Shown here piece after piece: positions 24,181 through 48,493 of a stretch of 64,000 nt of DNA. Every line of letters starts with the position of its first letter. Within the stretch, counting starts at the first letter, position 1. The translations under genes were made by a program, and so were the position numbers. The notes below the pieces were generated by a model. That model was not told the DNA's origin. It did not search any database and saw only the letters and a list, made by a program, of their open reading frames with translations. Origin of the DNA: Plotosus lineatus (lineage: Eukaryota > Chordata > Actinopteri > Siluriformes > Plotosidae); assembly GCA_024760905.1 (NCBI GenBank), contig CM045731.1, positions 56,409,125 through 56,473,124 on the forward strand. The letters are read 5' to 3'.

Positions 24181-24419
24181 AAAGCTTAACTTCCTAAACA
24201 GGATTGAGTTATTAGTATCGTATACACAGCTGAGCAGCATACGTAGCTTTAGGTAGCAGATACACATGGACAGCAGTGACTGATGTCCAGACTGATTTGA
24301 CAGGAAGTCGGACTCTAATAATTACTCTGTGCGGCCGTGTTGACCAGAAAAGCATCTCCTGTCTGTCAAAACTAGGATCCTCAGACTACAATGAACACAG
24401 GTTCACACAATCTTGATAA

Positions 24420-24451
24420 AGACAGCGTGTGTGTGTGTGTGTGTGTGTGTT
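24420..24451. repeat. (GT)n microsatellite downstream of pfkfb2
   Basis: GT run about 150 bases past the pfkfb2 stop codon, in the expected 3'UTR. Confidence 0.88.
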
Positions 24452-24592
24452 CACCGTTTTGTGTACCTCGCAGTCAACATGGTTATTAAAAACTAGAAGT
24501 GAAAACGTAATAAAACCCTGTGGATGCCACATCACTTTGAAGATGAAGATGAGACAGTAACCAGTTCCAGAAGATGGCAGTAGTGCAATAAT

Positions 24593-37258
<12,666 letters not shown>

Positions 37259-38067
37259 CCGTCCTGTGAACAGGTACAGCTAGTGTTGTTAAATGGCAAC
37301 CAAGCGTCACCACAAATGGATTAATACCACTCTAATCACACTGTATCCAGCTCGCACTGTGGTGATGTCACGGTTTACATCAAAACAGTTTTTATAAATC
37401 ACTACCATGGAAGACAGTACAACTCAATTCATAACAATCTTGCTTCCTTTCCTGTTATACTTTCCGTCACACTGCCCAAGTTAGTGCCATGACTTCATTA
37501 TCTCATTAGTGGGTATTATTAAATCACCACCATGACGTCATTCCCTTGTTCACAGGTATTAAAGTGGACCTGAGGTGACTTAGTGTTACTCACTCTTTAA
37601 AACAATCATGTGTAACATGAGAGGTTCTTTCCGACAACATCAGTCCACGCCCGATTTTAAAGTGCGCACAAGTGGTACGACTCTAGGAATGCTCAGTGAT
37701 ACGAGTTCTGATTGGCTTCTCGAGCCTGGTAGTGACAAACTCATTGGATTGGTTGGGCTGTGTCACTGTCCCTGTACGTCATAAGACATTATATTCCAGT
37801 GCTGAGCCACAAAAACAACAAGTGCATAAATCTCGCAAAACGTTTCTTTTTTGTTCCTCAATCGATTGACGACGGGAAATCTGAGTCAGCAAAACGTTAA
37901 CCGCATAAACCAGTTTGGATTCGCCATCACACTCATCTCTGGCAGCATGCTCGTCCTCAGAGTCACTCGAATGTGACGTCTAACTGTCTCCACAAGACAA
38001 GACAACCCCCATCCAACGTGATGACATCACTTATACAGAAAGAACCCCCCCGCTAGTAATCCACATG

Positions 38068-38432
38068 ATGGAGCTCCCGAGTGGCACGCGTGACTTCTAA
38101 CTTGCAGTTGCAATTTCGAATCCGGGTTGAATGCCAGTTGTCCGTACCCGGGAGTCCATAGGAGCTCACTGACCGAGCTCTCTCAGGAGGGAGGGACGGC
38201 ATACGCTAACTTCACTGTCACTCACAGCAGCGATCGCCATCCAATCAAGGGCGTCTTTGAGCTCATTTGTGCGAGAGGGGCGGATGACACTTTCCGGCAG
38301 AGTGTGTTGGACCGTCCCCCAAATAAACAAATGTGTAGTGGCTCGAAAAGAGGCGAGTGGCTCGCATTGCATGGAGGGGCGTGTGCAAGCCTTCACCCCT
38401 CCCTGGTGGAGCGTGTGATAGGGAAGTGAAGC
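38068..38432 (+). mobile_element. family D repeat (copy 2), tRNA-like head
   Basis: Begins GGAGCTCCCGAGTGGCACGCG with TTTCGAATCCGGGTTGAATG, resembling pol III boxes. It then follows the body shared with 23045-23405, ending GGAGCGTGTGATAGGGAAG. It lies in the putative first intron of pfkfb2. Confidence 0.65.
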
Positions 38433-38483
38433 GGGATGATAATATTATTATTAATATACAATTAAATTACTCACTCAACAATC

Positions 38484-39043
38484 CAGAGCAATGGAGAGTG
38501 TGGAAAAGAGGTGAAGAAGCGTGTGCAGACAGGTTGGAATGGTTGGAGAAAAGTGTCCGGTGTGATGTGCAATAGGAAGAATGAAAGGAAAAGTGTACAA
38601 AACGGTGATGAGGCCAGTGATGTTGTATGGCTTAGAAACAGTGGCGCTGGGGAAAAGACAGGAAGCAGAGCTGGAGGTAGCAGAGATGAAAATGTTGAGG
38701 TTCTCTTTGGGAGTAACGAGGATGGATAGAATCAGAAATTAGTACACCAGAGGGACAGCACATGTAAGAGGTTTTGGAGACCAAGTCAGAGAGGCCAGAT
38801 TGAGATGGTTTGGACATGCACAGAGGAGGGATAGTGAGTATATTGGTAGTAGGATGCTGATGTTGGAACTACCAGGCAGAAGGACTAGAGGAAGACCAAA
38901 GAAGAGATTTATGGATGTGGTGAAGGAGGACATGAAGATCGTTGGCGTAAGAGAAGAAGATGCAGAGGACAGGGTGAGATGGAGGCAGATGATTCGCTGT
39001 GGCGACCCCTGAAGGGAACAGCCAAAAGGAAAACAAGAAGAAT
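38484..39043 (+). mobile_element. RTE LINE 3' fragment
   Basis: Starts at CAATCCAGAGCAATGGAGAG, equivalent to the copy at 9050, and runs through the C-terminal region (MRWFGHAQRRDSEYIG) to the tail GTGGCGACCCCTGAAGGGAA. Small deletions break the frame. It lies in the putative first intron of pfkfb2. Confidence 0.88.
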
Positions 39044-39176
39044 AAAGTCACTCCAATTTTGTTCTTTATGTAATTTATGTTTAAATATGCGTCTTTATTA
39101 AATCATCACTATGACGTTATTATCTCGTTCGTTTGCAGTACAGTATTAAATCAGTTACTTCATTACCTCACTCTTG

Positions 39177-39385
39177 TGTATTATTATTATTATTATTATT
39201 ATATTATTATTATTATTAAAATACTCTCCATTATCATGACCTTATTATCGTGTTACTCATGTTACGAACTCGCTCGTGTTTCACTCATCCCGCCTTTACA
39301 TGTTCTCATGTTGTTCCTATTAATCCCCATGTCGTGACCATTCATTGTTATTGTTTGTTAATAATAATAATAATAATAATAATAT
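39177..39385. repeat. two ATT/AAT trinucleotide runs
   Basis: (TTA)n at about 39179-39218 and (TAA)n at about 39359-39385, with unique sequence between, just downstream of the putative pfkfb2 5'UTR exon in genome order. Confidence 0.8.
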
Positions 39386-40065
39386 GTATTTCACTATATA
39401 ATATTAATGCACCCTGTAAATGGAACCTGTATAATTGGTTCATGTAGATTCTGTGAGGTATTGAGATGTAAATGAAAAAGTACTTTGGGGTCAAACAGGG
39501 GATATTAAACATTCCACCTACATTCTGACACTTACCTCCGGAACAAACCCGCATACAGGAACCAATCCAACTCCTCCGCTTCCTCAGTAAATTTATTCCT
39601 CACACACTAAGTTCGGTCGTTTGTTTTCACTTTCTTTACTCCTCCATAAACTATAATGTAGAAAATACGTGTGCGCGTTCGCTACTGGTTCCTGTATATT
39701 GTTTCAGGAAGTGCCTCAAATACTCGACGCATGACTGACATGTCCCGCCCCTGCGGTTGATTGGCTGGATAGCTAATAAGGCACTTGCATCACCATAACA
39801 ACCATAACTTCCACCCTTTGGTCTAAGACAGTCTACTACAGTGGACTGGATATTTAAATATGGTGCGAAATCTAACGCTGATGATTGGCTGCAATCACGT
39901 CAATCATAAGTCAAGGTTTTTTTTTTCGTTCGTGTTCAATAATTTGGCATTATTATTTCTGGGCTGCTTTAATTAAAAAATAATTCATAAATATATGTAA
40001 ATAAGAATCTAAAACATCAAATTAAATAAATAATAAATATATAAATTATTTTTATCATTGCAGCA

Positions 40066-40322
40066 CATTTATTCATTCATTTTCTGAACTACTTAATCCT
40101 AATTAGGGTCACGAGGAGGCTGGGACCCATCCCAGCTGACTCCGGGCGAGGGCAGAGTACACCCTGCGCAACTCGCCAGGCCATCGCAGGGCAGAAACAC
40201 GCTGATGGCTATGCAGTCTACTCTTGTCGAAATTCAGCAATGGTTCTTTAACAAGCCTCTCACCATAGACAGTGAGAGACATGGCCAGCCTTTGATAACC
40301 CAGTTAGTTGCACTGGGGGTCA
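40066..40322 (-). mobile_element. SINE family A, partial
   Basis: Reverse-complement tail and body from TTCATTCATTTTCTGAACTA to GTTGCACTGGGGGTCAATG; the head is absent. Confidence 0.8.
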
Positions 40323-40540
40323 ATGCAGCACAAATATAGATATAAAAACAAAAAATAAAAGGACAGGACAAAGACTTTCTATTGAAACTCCATTTATCAC
40401 TACAGATCTGTTTCGAGGGGTGGTGAAACCATCCTCTCTCTTCAGGTGATTATAGAAGAACTTTTATAGAATAATTTTTTTGTTATTTGCTCTACCAAAA
40501 AGTATTGAGCACTCTCCTACGGAAGGATCTACTCAGAAAA

Positions 40541-40564
40541 TCATATATATATGTATATATATGA

Positions 40565-40633
<69 letters not shown>
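40541..40633. repeat. (AT)n microsatellite
   Basis: About 90 bases of nearly pure AT near the boundary between the pfkfb2 side and the myl9 side of the window. Confidence 0.9.
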
Positions 40634-40637
<4 letters not shown>

Positions 40638-41312
40638 AATGATATAAATATTAATATTTTTGAAATAAATATTTCGGGTGATTTGCAGAAGTATTCACCT
40701 CAATAACTTTAATTGGAACGTAAACGGACTGCATAGTTAAGGTTTGATTTATACAATATCGTTATACTTTAAAGGTGCAAAACATTCCCCATTGTGAACG
40801 AAAAGCTTAATTTGGGATATAAACATAAGAAAAAGAACAGATATTCCTGTATACTGGATTCACCAGTGTCTATATGTTGTAGAACCACCTTTGATGTGAC
40901 AAGGTGAAAGTATTTGTAAGATGCAGCTGTTGCAAGATATGCAGATTTCTCTCCCTACCGCCCACTGTTTATTACAAATGACATGTATGTTTATGGCCTG
41001 CAATGTGATTCTGTTTCATCCCAAAAATTGTAGCATAATTAAAATAAAAACCCATTTTAAAGGAGGGAATATTTATCCACAGCACTGTATATTCTGTACA
41101 GATTTATTAAAGCTATTATTAATGCAGCTGTTTCTTTTAAAAAAGGAAAGAAATAAGGATGAGAATGGCACCACTCCAGTCCTGTATAATCTGTAGAAGG
41201 GATTGTAATCAGAGTCACACAAACACACACACCCAGAGCTCTGTTCTTTGTTTTCCATGACACTTTCTAAAGGAAACATCATCCTGCTGTGGCATAAGTG
41301 TTCATTTAATTG

Positions 41313-41607
41313 CTAAATAAGGCCTCAGCCCTGCGACAGTTCCAGGCTTCAGAGTGTTCCGTTTACAAAAAAAGAGGGAAAAAAGGCCTGTCTCAGGATG
41401 TGGGACGGCAGGAGCTCCCAGATTCCTTTGCCTTGTAAGGCTAAAGGCCTGCGTGGCTGCCTGAGGCATGTTGTTGACCTTATTGGCTGAGTCATGAACA
41501 GGGAGGTGTGGTGAAGGCTCTGAAACGTTGAACAATCAGCCCATGCTGAAGGAGAAGCAGGAGCGAGACCGAGGCACACGCTGAACCTGCTACCAGTCAA
41601 CACTGAG
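41313..41607 (+). promoter_or_regulatory. myl9: putative myl9 promoter and 5'UTR exon with CArG-like boxes
   Basis: Two one-mismatch SRF sites (consensus CC, six A/T, GG) lie at 41313-41322 (CTAAATAAGG) and 41431-41440 (CCTTGTAAGG). An inverted CCAAT box (ATTGG) is near 41483. A GA-rich stretch then ends in CACTGAG/GTGAGC, a good donor after 41607. No gene other than myl9 lies downstream on this strand, and the myl9 ATG exon needs an upstream 5'UTR exon. Smooth-muscle contractile genes are classic SRF/myocardin targets. Exon start and use are inferred; intron 1 would be about 7.75 kb. Confidence 0.4.
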
Positions 41608-42681
41608 GTGAGCGTCACTCATCCTGATCATTACTGCTCACAACAATGCACTTTTTACTGCTGTCTAGCTTGAATACAGTGGGTTTCTGGAGGACATAGT
41701 GTGTTTTGATTCGGAAAAAAATTCTTCTTGTCGATGAGCAGCTATTTTCAGATGTTTAGTCAACCTGGAAGAAAAAAAAGACTAAACAAACCAAGTGCAA
41801 TTCATTTTCTGTAGAAAATTCAAACCTTGTCTGTTTACCAATTTCTTTAACATAACCGCCACCCCCCATGATTCCTGCCTCTCTCTACTTCTTTACATTT
41901 TGTTTTCTCTGATCTATAGAGAGTCTAAAGTTGCACTGCGATGCTATACGTTGCATCTTTCTAATTTCTGTAACGCTAATTACATTTCTTCGGACTGGAT
42001 GTCCGATGTCCCTGTAGTGTAATTTTATTTACTCGTATTGTTCGGCTTCCTGTTTTGTCTTGTTTCCAAACAAAAAAGTTTTTCAATAAACAAGAAACAC
42101 TGTATAAAAAAGCTTGAGAGCTCACAGAATCTGATGTAGTTCTCTAAGACCTCACTTATGAGGAATTCAGCTGTTCATGCAACAAGCACTAATGCAAAAC
42201 AAATGTTCAGAATGGAAGATCATAACATCATCTAGTATAATAAATAATGTGTTTATCACTTTTAAACACTATAATGCCCTATTACTTTTATTGAATTACT
42301 TTTAATTTTTTCTTCCCCTGCACTGGTTGTAACTCTGAGGAATGTGACTATGAAGTAATTGAAGCTGAAATAAACATCTGATAACATTCCTCTATTTTCC
42401 TCTGGAGTAATTGCAGTACTGGAGGAGCGGGACGAGGGGCGGGTGTTTATTTCACGGCGATATAAATAATAATATTGTGCAATGAAATATCAGGACATAT
42501 ACGGTAAACCTCTGGCAGATGAGAGTCAGTTACAGCAAACCTTTTGCACACAGGAACCTTTAATGGTAATTAATGTACTTTCATTTCACATCACTATCCT
42601 CAGTACAGATTGACTTTATGGCCACAATCCACAATAATATTCACATATCAGCCTATTATTTAAACATTTATACTGATAACC

Positions 42682-42965
42682 GGCGGCACGGTGGCGTAGT
42701 GGTTAGCACGTCCGCCTCACAGCAAGAAGGCCTGGATTTGATTCCTGGCCTAGGCGTTTCTGGGTGGAGTTTGCATGTTCTCCTTGTGCTTGCTTGGGTT
42801 TCCTCCGGGTACTCCAGTTTCCTCCCACAATCCAAAGACATGCACAGTAGGTTAATTGGCTGTTCTAAATTGCCTGTAGGTTCGAATCGTGCAGAAGGCA
42901 ATGGCGAACCACTGCACTCATCCCGCCAAGAAAACCTCCCTGAAGATGATAACCCGGGCGTTATC
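42682..42965 (+). mobile_element. SINE family B, well-preserved head
   Basis: Starts GGCACGGTGGCGTAGTGGTT (A-box region), with a degenerate B-box GGATTTGATTCCTGG. It continues GTTTGCATGTTCTCC, GGGTTTCCTCCGGGTACTCC and CCAAAGACATGCACAG. A different tail (GAACCACTGCACTCATCCC) follows and ends in a GATA repeat. Confidence 0.8.
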
Positions 42966-43029
42966 CTTCATGACGGGTCGCCAATGGTCGTCATATGACT
43001 CAGGCACTAGATAGATAGATACTGATAAC

Positions 43030-43345
43030 CAGTTAGAATGTCCACCTCATTGAGCAAAAAGCTTCTGGGTTTGAGTCTTGAGGCTCAGTGAGGCATTTCT
43101 CTATAGAGTTTGCATGATTTCCCAGTACTTGTATGAGCTTCTTCCAAGCACTCCGGTCTCCTCTGACAGTCCAAAGACAGACACATAAGGCTAAACTGGC
43201 TGCTCCAAGTTGCCTTAGATGTAAATATGAACAGTTGTGTGTGTGCTGGCCCTGCAATGATCTGCCTTTGTCCAATGTTGGCTGAGATAAGTTCCAGCCT
43301 TCAGGTAGCCCTTTAGGATTAAGCAGTTGATAAAGGAGTAAATTA
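43030..43345 (+). mobile_element. SINE family B, diverged
   Basis: Immediately follows the previous copy: AACCAGTTAGAATGTCCACC head, CAGTCCAAAGACAGACACAT and tail GTTCCAGCCTTCAGGTAGCC. Confidence 0.65.
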
Positions 43346-44097
43346 GTGAGTAATAGCCTCAATATTGATTGGACGTATTGGAAAACCCACTCATACATTC
43401 ATCCTGTACAGTACACCATTTATCCGTCAGGCCTGTAAAGGAAGAAAAGGCAACACCACCTTACTTGGGGCGAGAGGTGGTGTGCACCCTGAACAGGTCA
43501 GCAGTCTTAAAGGAATTCATGACTGTATCTATAAAAATAGTAAGATCAAGTTGTATTGGTTTGTTCCTTCCATAATTGCATCATGATGTACATTGGTGTA
43601 AATTCCTCCAAAAATCTCCTTTTGAGAATCATGCAACTACAGATGAGTTTGAAACCAATTGGAACCAAAATCAACCATTTTCTTGCACTCCATTTCCCAC
43701 CCATATCACGTCTAACATGGTGTATTTTTACTTTGAAGTCTGCAATGACCTGGTGAGCTGTCCAGGGTGTACCCCACCCTTGCCCAGAGTCAGCTGAGAT
43801 GGGCACAAGCCTCCCTGCAACCCTAATTAGGATGATGAATCACTTTGAGGTTGATTTGTAGCTTCATTCCAGCATTCAGACACAGATGAGTTCATTGCTG
43901 TCATCCCAAAGAGGGATGTGAGCAAATGAAAGTGGTTAGTTTGGGCTGTCGCTCATTTGCAATCGGGCATGACATTTAGATTACTGAATGCTCCAGATGC
44001 ACGCTGTTACTTTCAATGATCGTATAATATGTGAGGTGCTCCACCGATATGACTTTCAATGATTGTATAATATGTGAGGCGCTCTACTTGTTTAGTG

Positions 44098-44400
44098 GGG
44101 CCAGTGGCGGAGTGGTAAGGGTGCTGCCCTCATGATCGGGAGGTTGTGAGTTCGAATCCCACTGAGACCCTCACTGTGCTCAGACCCCTGGGCAAGGTCT
44201 CAACCACAAAATGTGCCTCTGTTCACCCAGCAGTATAAATGGGTACCACTAAAAATATACTGGGAAGGTAACCTGCAATGGACTAGTGTCCCATCCAGGG
44301 GGAGTTGAGCTCCTGGTCGCTTCACGCTATGGAAACTGGGGATAAGCACCAGCCTGATGAGCCACGAGGCTCGGGTGTAAAAATCCAACAGACTTTACCT
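44098..44400 (+). mobile_element. tRNA-derived SINE, family C
   Basis: The head GGCCAGTGGCGGAGTGGTAA (A-box) and GTGAGTTCGAATCCCACTG (B-box) are well preserved. The body contains CCTGGGCAAGGTCTC and a TATAAATGGGTACC segment, and the copy ends near CCAACAGACTTTACCTACCGC. It differs in sequence from families A and B. Confidence 0.75.
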
Positions 44401-44756
44401 ACCGCTACTTGTTTAGTACTCAACCTTCACTTGTTCACTTGAAAGATCGGAAGTCTGGATAAGCCTCGCTTTGTCTCACAAGCACCTTATCACTTGCGAC
44501 AAGCGCCTACATTCAGTGGTGTGCCTCACATATTTGGAAGATGGGTTGGAGCTATAATTATGCTGCAGTTTAAATTACTTGCTGTAGAACGGTCAAAAAC
44601 AAATGTGAGGCTCAGAGTAACAAAGATTCATCAAAATCGTATCTTAAGGGATTTGAGGTCGTATAAGATCGACAGTGAGAGTCAATATCAACACTAAAGC
44701 CCATCAAATCCTCAGCTAGGTGTTTTTTCATGAATTGCATTGATGATTATGCTGTA

Positions 44757-45125
44757 GTACATCCATCCATCTATTGATCAAACCATCCACCCACACACCA
44801 AACCAGCCATCCATCCACCCACTTATGCAACCATTAAACCAGCTACACATTCATCCATCTTTCCACTCTACCATGAAACCAGATATCTGTCCATCCATCC
44901 ACCAAGCCAACCATCACTCCAGCTACTCATTCATCCATCCAACCACCCAGCCATCAAACCAAATATCATCCACCAAATCCAACCAGCCTCTAATCTATTT
45001 ATATATAGATTCATCAAACAATATCAGTACGTACAGCCTTCCAATCAACCTATCATCCATAAATCCATCCATCTATTCGGCCACTCTATCCACCCATCCA
45101 TAAACTATATCACATATCCATCAAG
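44757..45125. repeat. degenerate CCAT/CATC tetranucleotide repeat
   Basis: Many interspersed ATCCATCCAT and CCACCCA words with AAACCA spacers over about 370 bases. The long open frame on the plus strand here is an artefact of this composition. Confidence 0.85.
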
Positions 45126-45157
45126 GTCACAAAGGTAGAATGAGCTGACCCCACGTA

Positions 45158-48100
45158 TAGTGCTGTGCAAATGTTTATGCCCCCTGACCAATTTCTGATA
45201 TGTTTTGCACGTTTGTCACTGTCATCCATTTCAGATCAAGTAAACCTAAATATTATATGAAGATAAAACACAAGTAAACACAAAATGCAGTTTTCAGTGC
45301 AAACTGCATTTATTAGGGAAGAAACATTTGAACTTACAAGGGCTTGTGTGAAAAAGTAATTGCCCCCCAAACCTAATAGCTGGTTGAACCACCTTTTGCA
45401 GCAATAACTGCAGCCAAGCATTTGCGATAAGAGGCAATGAGTCTTTCATATCGCTGTGATGGGACTTTGGCCCACTCTTCTCTGCAGAATTGTATAAGAT
45501 CAACCAGATTGCATGGTTTTCGGGCATGAACAGCCTTTTTAAGGTCATGCCACAGCAGTTCAATAGGGTTCAGGTCGGGACTTTGACTAGGCCACTCCAA
45601 AGCCCTCATTTTGTTCTTTTTTAGCCATTTAGAAGTGGACTTGCTGGTGTGCTTCAGATGATTGTCTTGCTGCAGACCCCAGGTGCGCTTTAGCTTGAGG
45701 TCTCGAACTGATGGACGAACATTCTTCACCAGGAGTTCTTGGTAGCGAGCAGAATTCATGGTTCCATCAATTATGACAAGTCACCCATGTCCGAAAGCAG
45801 CAAAGCAGGCCCAGATCATCACACTTCCACCACCATGTTTCATTGTTTCATGTTTCAAATGTTCTTTTTATCAAATGCAGTGTTCCTTTTGTGCCAGATG
45901 TAATGGAATGCATTTCTCCCAAAAAGTTCAACTTTAGTTTCAGTAGTCCAGAGGACATTTTCCCAAAAAGTTTGGGGATGATCAAGATGATTCTTGGCAA
46001 AAGTGAGTTGTGCCTTGATATTCTTTTTTGTCAACAGTGTCTTTTGCCTCAGAACTCTTCCATGGATGCCATTTTTCCTCGTGTCTTTCTGATGGTGAAG
46101 TCATGAACATTGACATTAACTGAGGCAAGTGAGACTTGTAGTTGTTTAGAAGTGGTTTTTGGATCCTTTGTGACTTCTCCGGTTAGTCTGCACCGTGCTC
46201 TTGGAGAAATTTTGGTAGGTCGGCCACTCATTTGAAGGGTCACCACTGTGTCATGCCTTCTCCGTTTATGAATAATGGCTCTGAAAATGGTCTGCTGGAG
46301 GCCCAAAGATTTACCAATTATTTCGTATCCTCTCCCAGACTGAGACGTCCCTATAATCTTTCTTGTTCGCTCTTGAAGCTCACTGGATCGTGGCATGATG
46401 TGTGTTCAGGATGGCCTACCTCACCTTGTCAGACAGGTTTTATGTTAGGATCTCCTGATTGGAAATGTCTGACAGCAATCAGGCCTGGGTGTGGCCAGAA
46501 ATTGAACTCAGTTTTCCTCAATAATAGGATTAACTACAATTACCTCAACTTTTAACAAGGGGGCAATTACTTTTTCACAGAGGTTCATGTAGGTTTGGAT
46601 AGGATTTTTCTCCTAACAAATAAAATCACATGAAAACTGTATTTTTGAATACTTGTGTTATCTGTGTGTAATGTTTAAATTTGTTTAATGATCTGAAAAA
46701 GTTAAGTGTGACAAATGTGCAAAAAATAAAAAATTCATTCAGTTCATTTTCTGTAACCGCTTCATCCTAATTAGGGTCGCGGGGAGGCTGGTGCCCATCC
46801 CAGCCAACTCAGGGCGAGGGCAGAGTACACCCTGGACAGCTCGCCAGGCCATCGCAGGGCGGAAACACGCTGACGGCTTTGCAGCCTACTCTTGTCGAAA
46901 GTCAGCAATGGTTCTTTTACATGCTTCACACCATAGACAGTGAGAGACATGGCCGGCCTTTGATAACCCAGTTAGCTGCACTGGGGGGGACAGTGACAAC
47001 CTTGTCAGACAGGTTTTATGTTAGGATCTCCTGATTGGAAATGTCTGACAGCAATCAGGCCTGGGTGTGGCCAGAAATTGAACTCAGTTTTCCTCAATAA
47101 TAGGATTAACTACAATTACCTCAACTTTTAACAAGGGGCAATTGCTTTTTCACATAAGTTCATGTAGGTTTGGATAGGATTTTTCTCCTAACAAATAAAA
47201 TCACATGAAAACTGTATTTTTGAATACTTGTGTTATCTGTGTGTAATGTTTAAATTTGTTTAATGATCTGAAAAAGTTAAGTGTGACAAATGTGCAAAAA
47301 ATAAAAAAATCATTCAGTTCATTTTCTGTAACCGCTTCATCCTAATTAGGGTCGCGGGGAGGCTGGTGCCCATCCCAGCCAACTCAGGGCGAGGGCAGAG
47401 TACACCCTGGACAGCTCGCCAGGCCATCGCAGGGCGGAAACACGCTGACGGCTTTGCAGCCTACTCTTGTCGAAAGTCAGCAATGGTTCTTTTACATGCT
47501 TCACACCATAGACAGTGAGAGACATGGCCGGCCTTTGATAACCCAGTTAGCTGCACTGGGGGGGACAGTGACAACCTTGTCAGACAGGTTTTATGTTAGG
47601 ATCTCCTGATTGGAAATGTCTGACAGCAATCAGGCCTGGGTGTGGCCAGAAATTGAACTCAGTTTTCCTCAATAATAGGATTAACTACAATTACCTCAAC
47701 TTTTAACAAGGGGGCAATTACTTTTTCACAGAGGTTCATGTAGGTTTGGATAGGATTTTTCTCCTAACAAATAAAATCACATGAAAACTGTATTTTTGAA
47801 TACTTGTGTTATCTGTGTGTAATGTTTAAATTTGTTTAATGATCTGAAAAAGTTAAGTGTGACAAATGTGCAAAAAATAAAAAAATCATTCAGTTCATTT
47901 TCTGTAACCGCTTCATCCTAATTAGGGTCGCGGGGAGGCTGGTGCCCATCCCAGCCAACTCAGGGCGAGGGCAGAGTACACCCTGGACAGCTCGCCAGGC
48001 CATCGCAGGGCGGAAACACGCTGACGGCTTTGCAGCCTACTCTTGTCGAAAGTCAGCAATGGTTCTTTTACATGCTTCACACCATAGACAGTGAGAGACA

Positions 48101-48493
48101 TGGCCGGCCTTTGATAACCCAGTTAGCTGCACTGGGGGGGACAGTGACAACCTTGTCAGACAGGTTTTATGTTAGGATCTCCTGATTGGAAATGTCTGAC
48201 AGCAATCAGGCCTGGGTGTGGCCAGAAATTGAACTCAGTTTTCCTCAATAATAGGATTAACTACAATTACCTCAACTTTTAACAAGGGGGCAATTACTTT
48301 TTCACAGAGGTTCATGTAGGTTTGGATAGGATTTTTCTCCTAACAAATAAAATCACATGAAAACTGTATTTTTGAATACTTGTGTTATCTGTGTGTAATG
48401 TTTAAATTTGTTTAATGATCTGAAAAAGTTAAGTGTGACAAATGTGCAAAAAATAAAAAAATCAGTAAGGGGCAAAACCTTTGCATAGCACTG
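45158..48493 (-). mobile_element. Tc1-like transposon with right arm expanded by a SINE-containing tandem array
   Basis: The left terminus TAGTGCTGTGCAAATG (after TA at 45156) and right terminus CTTTGCATAGCACTG (before TA at 48494) are inverted repeats that define one element. The transposase is on the minus strand: the N-terminal half at 46049-46396 (MPRSSELQERTRKIIG) and the C-terminal half at 45373-45759 (WPSQSPDLNPIELLWHDLK), joined by broken sequence. The right arm holds the array at 46424-48463. Confidence 0.88.
46424..48463. repeat. 575-bp tandem array, three units plus a partial fourth
   Basis: The junction sequence CCTTGTCAGACAGG recurs at 46424, 47000, 47575 and 48151, a spacing of 575-576. 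Each unit is about 310 bases of Tc1 right arm followed by about 265 bases of a SINE body lacking its tRNA head. The fourth unit has the Tc1 part only and runs into the normal transposon end. Units are nearly identical; the second differs at a few bases (for example GCTTTTTCACATAAG). Confidence 0.93.

Larger units (their letters stand above)
37259..39536 (-). promoter_or_regulatory. pfkfb2: putative pfkfb2 5'UTR exon and first intron
   Basis: The ATG exon starts at 37263 after CCTGTTCACAG, with only five untranslated bases before the ATG, so an upstream non-coding exon is required. A consensus donor GGAG/GTAAG on the minus strand ends at 39536, in the first sequence upstream that is not repeat-derived. 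The first intron would be about 2.3 kb and contains a SINE and an RTE fragment. The transcription start was not located; it should lie between 39537 and about 39900. Confidence 0.4.
39740..41312. other. interval between the pfkfb2 and myl9 transcription units
   Basis: Contains a SINE (40066-40322), an (AT)n run (40541-40633) and otherwise AT-rich unassigned sequence. No YOD1-like gene, which lies upstream of PFKFB2 in human, is present. Confidence 0.55.

Noticed and set aside
37559..39600. YOD1, expected upstream of PFKFB2 from human gene order
   Set aside because: No deubiquitinase-like frame on either strand in this interval or up to 41.3 kb.
44774..45103. 109-codon Ser/Pro/His-rich open frame
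   Set aside because: Generated by the degenerate CCAT repeat; no splice context or domain.
46424..48463. CRISPR-like or satellite array
   Set aside because: The units are 575 bases of known transposon and SINE sequence inside a single Tc1, in a vertebrate genome. There are no short repeats with unique spacers.
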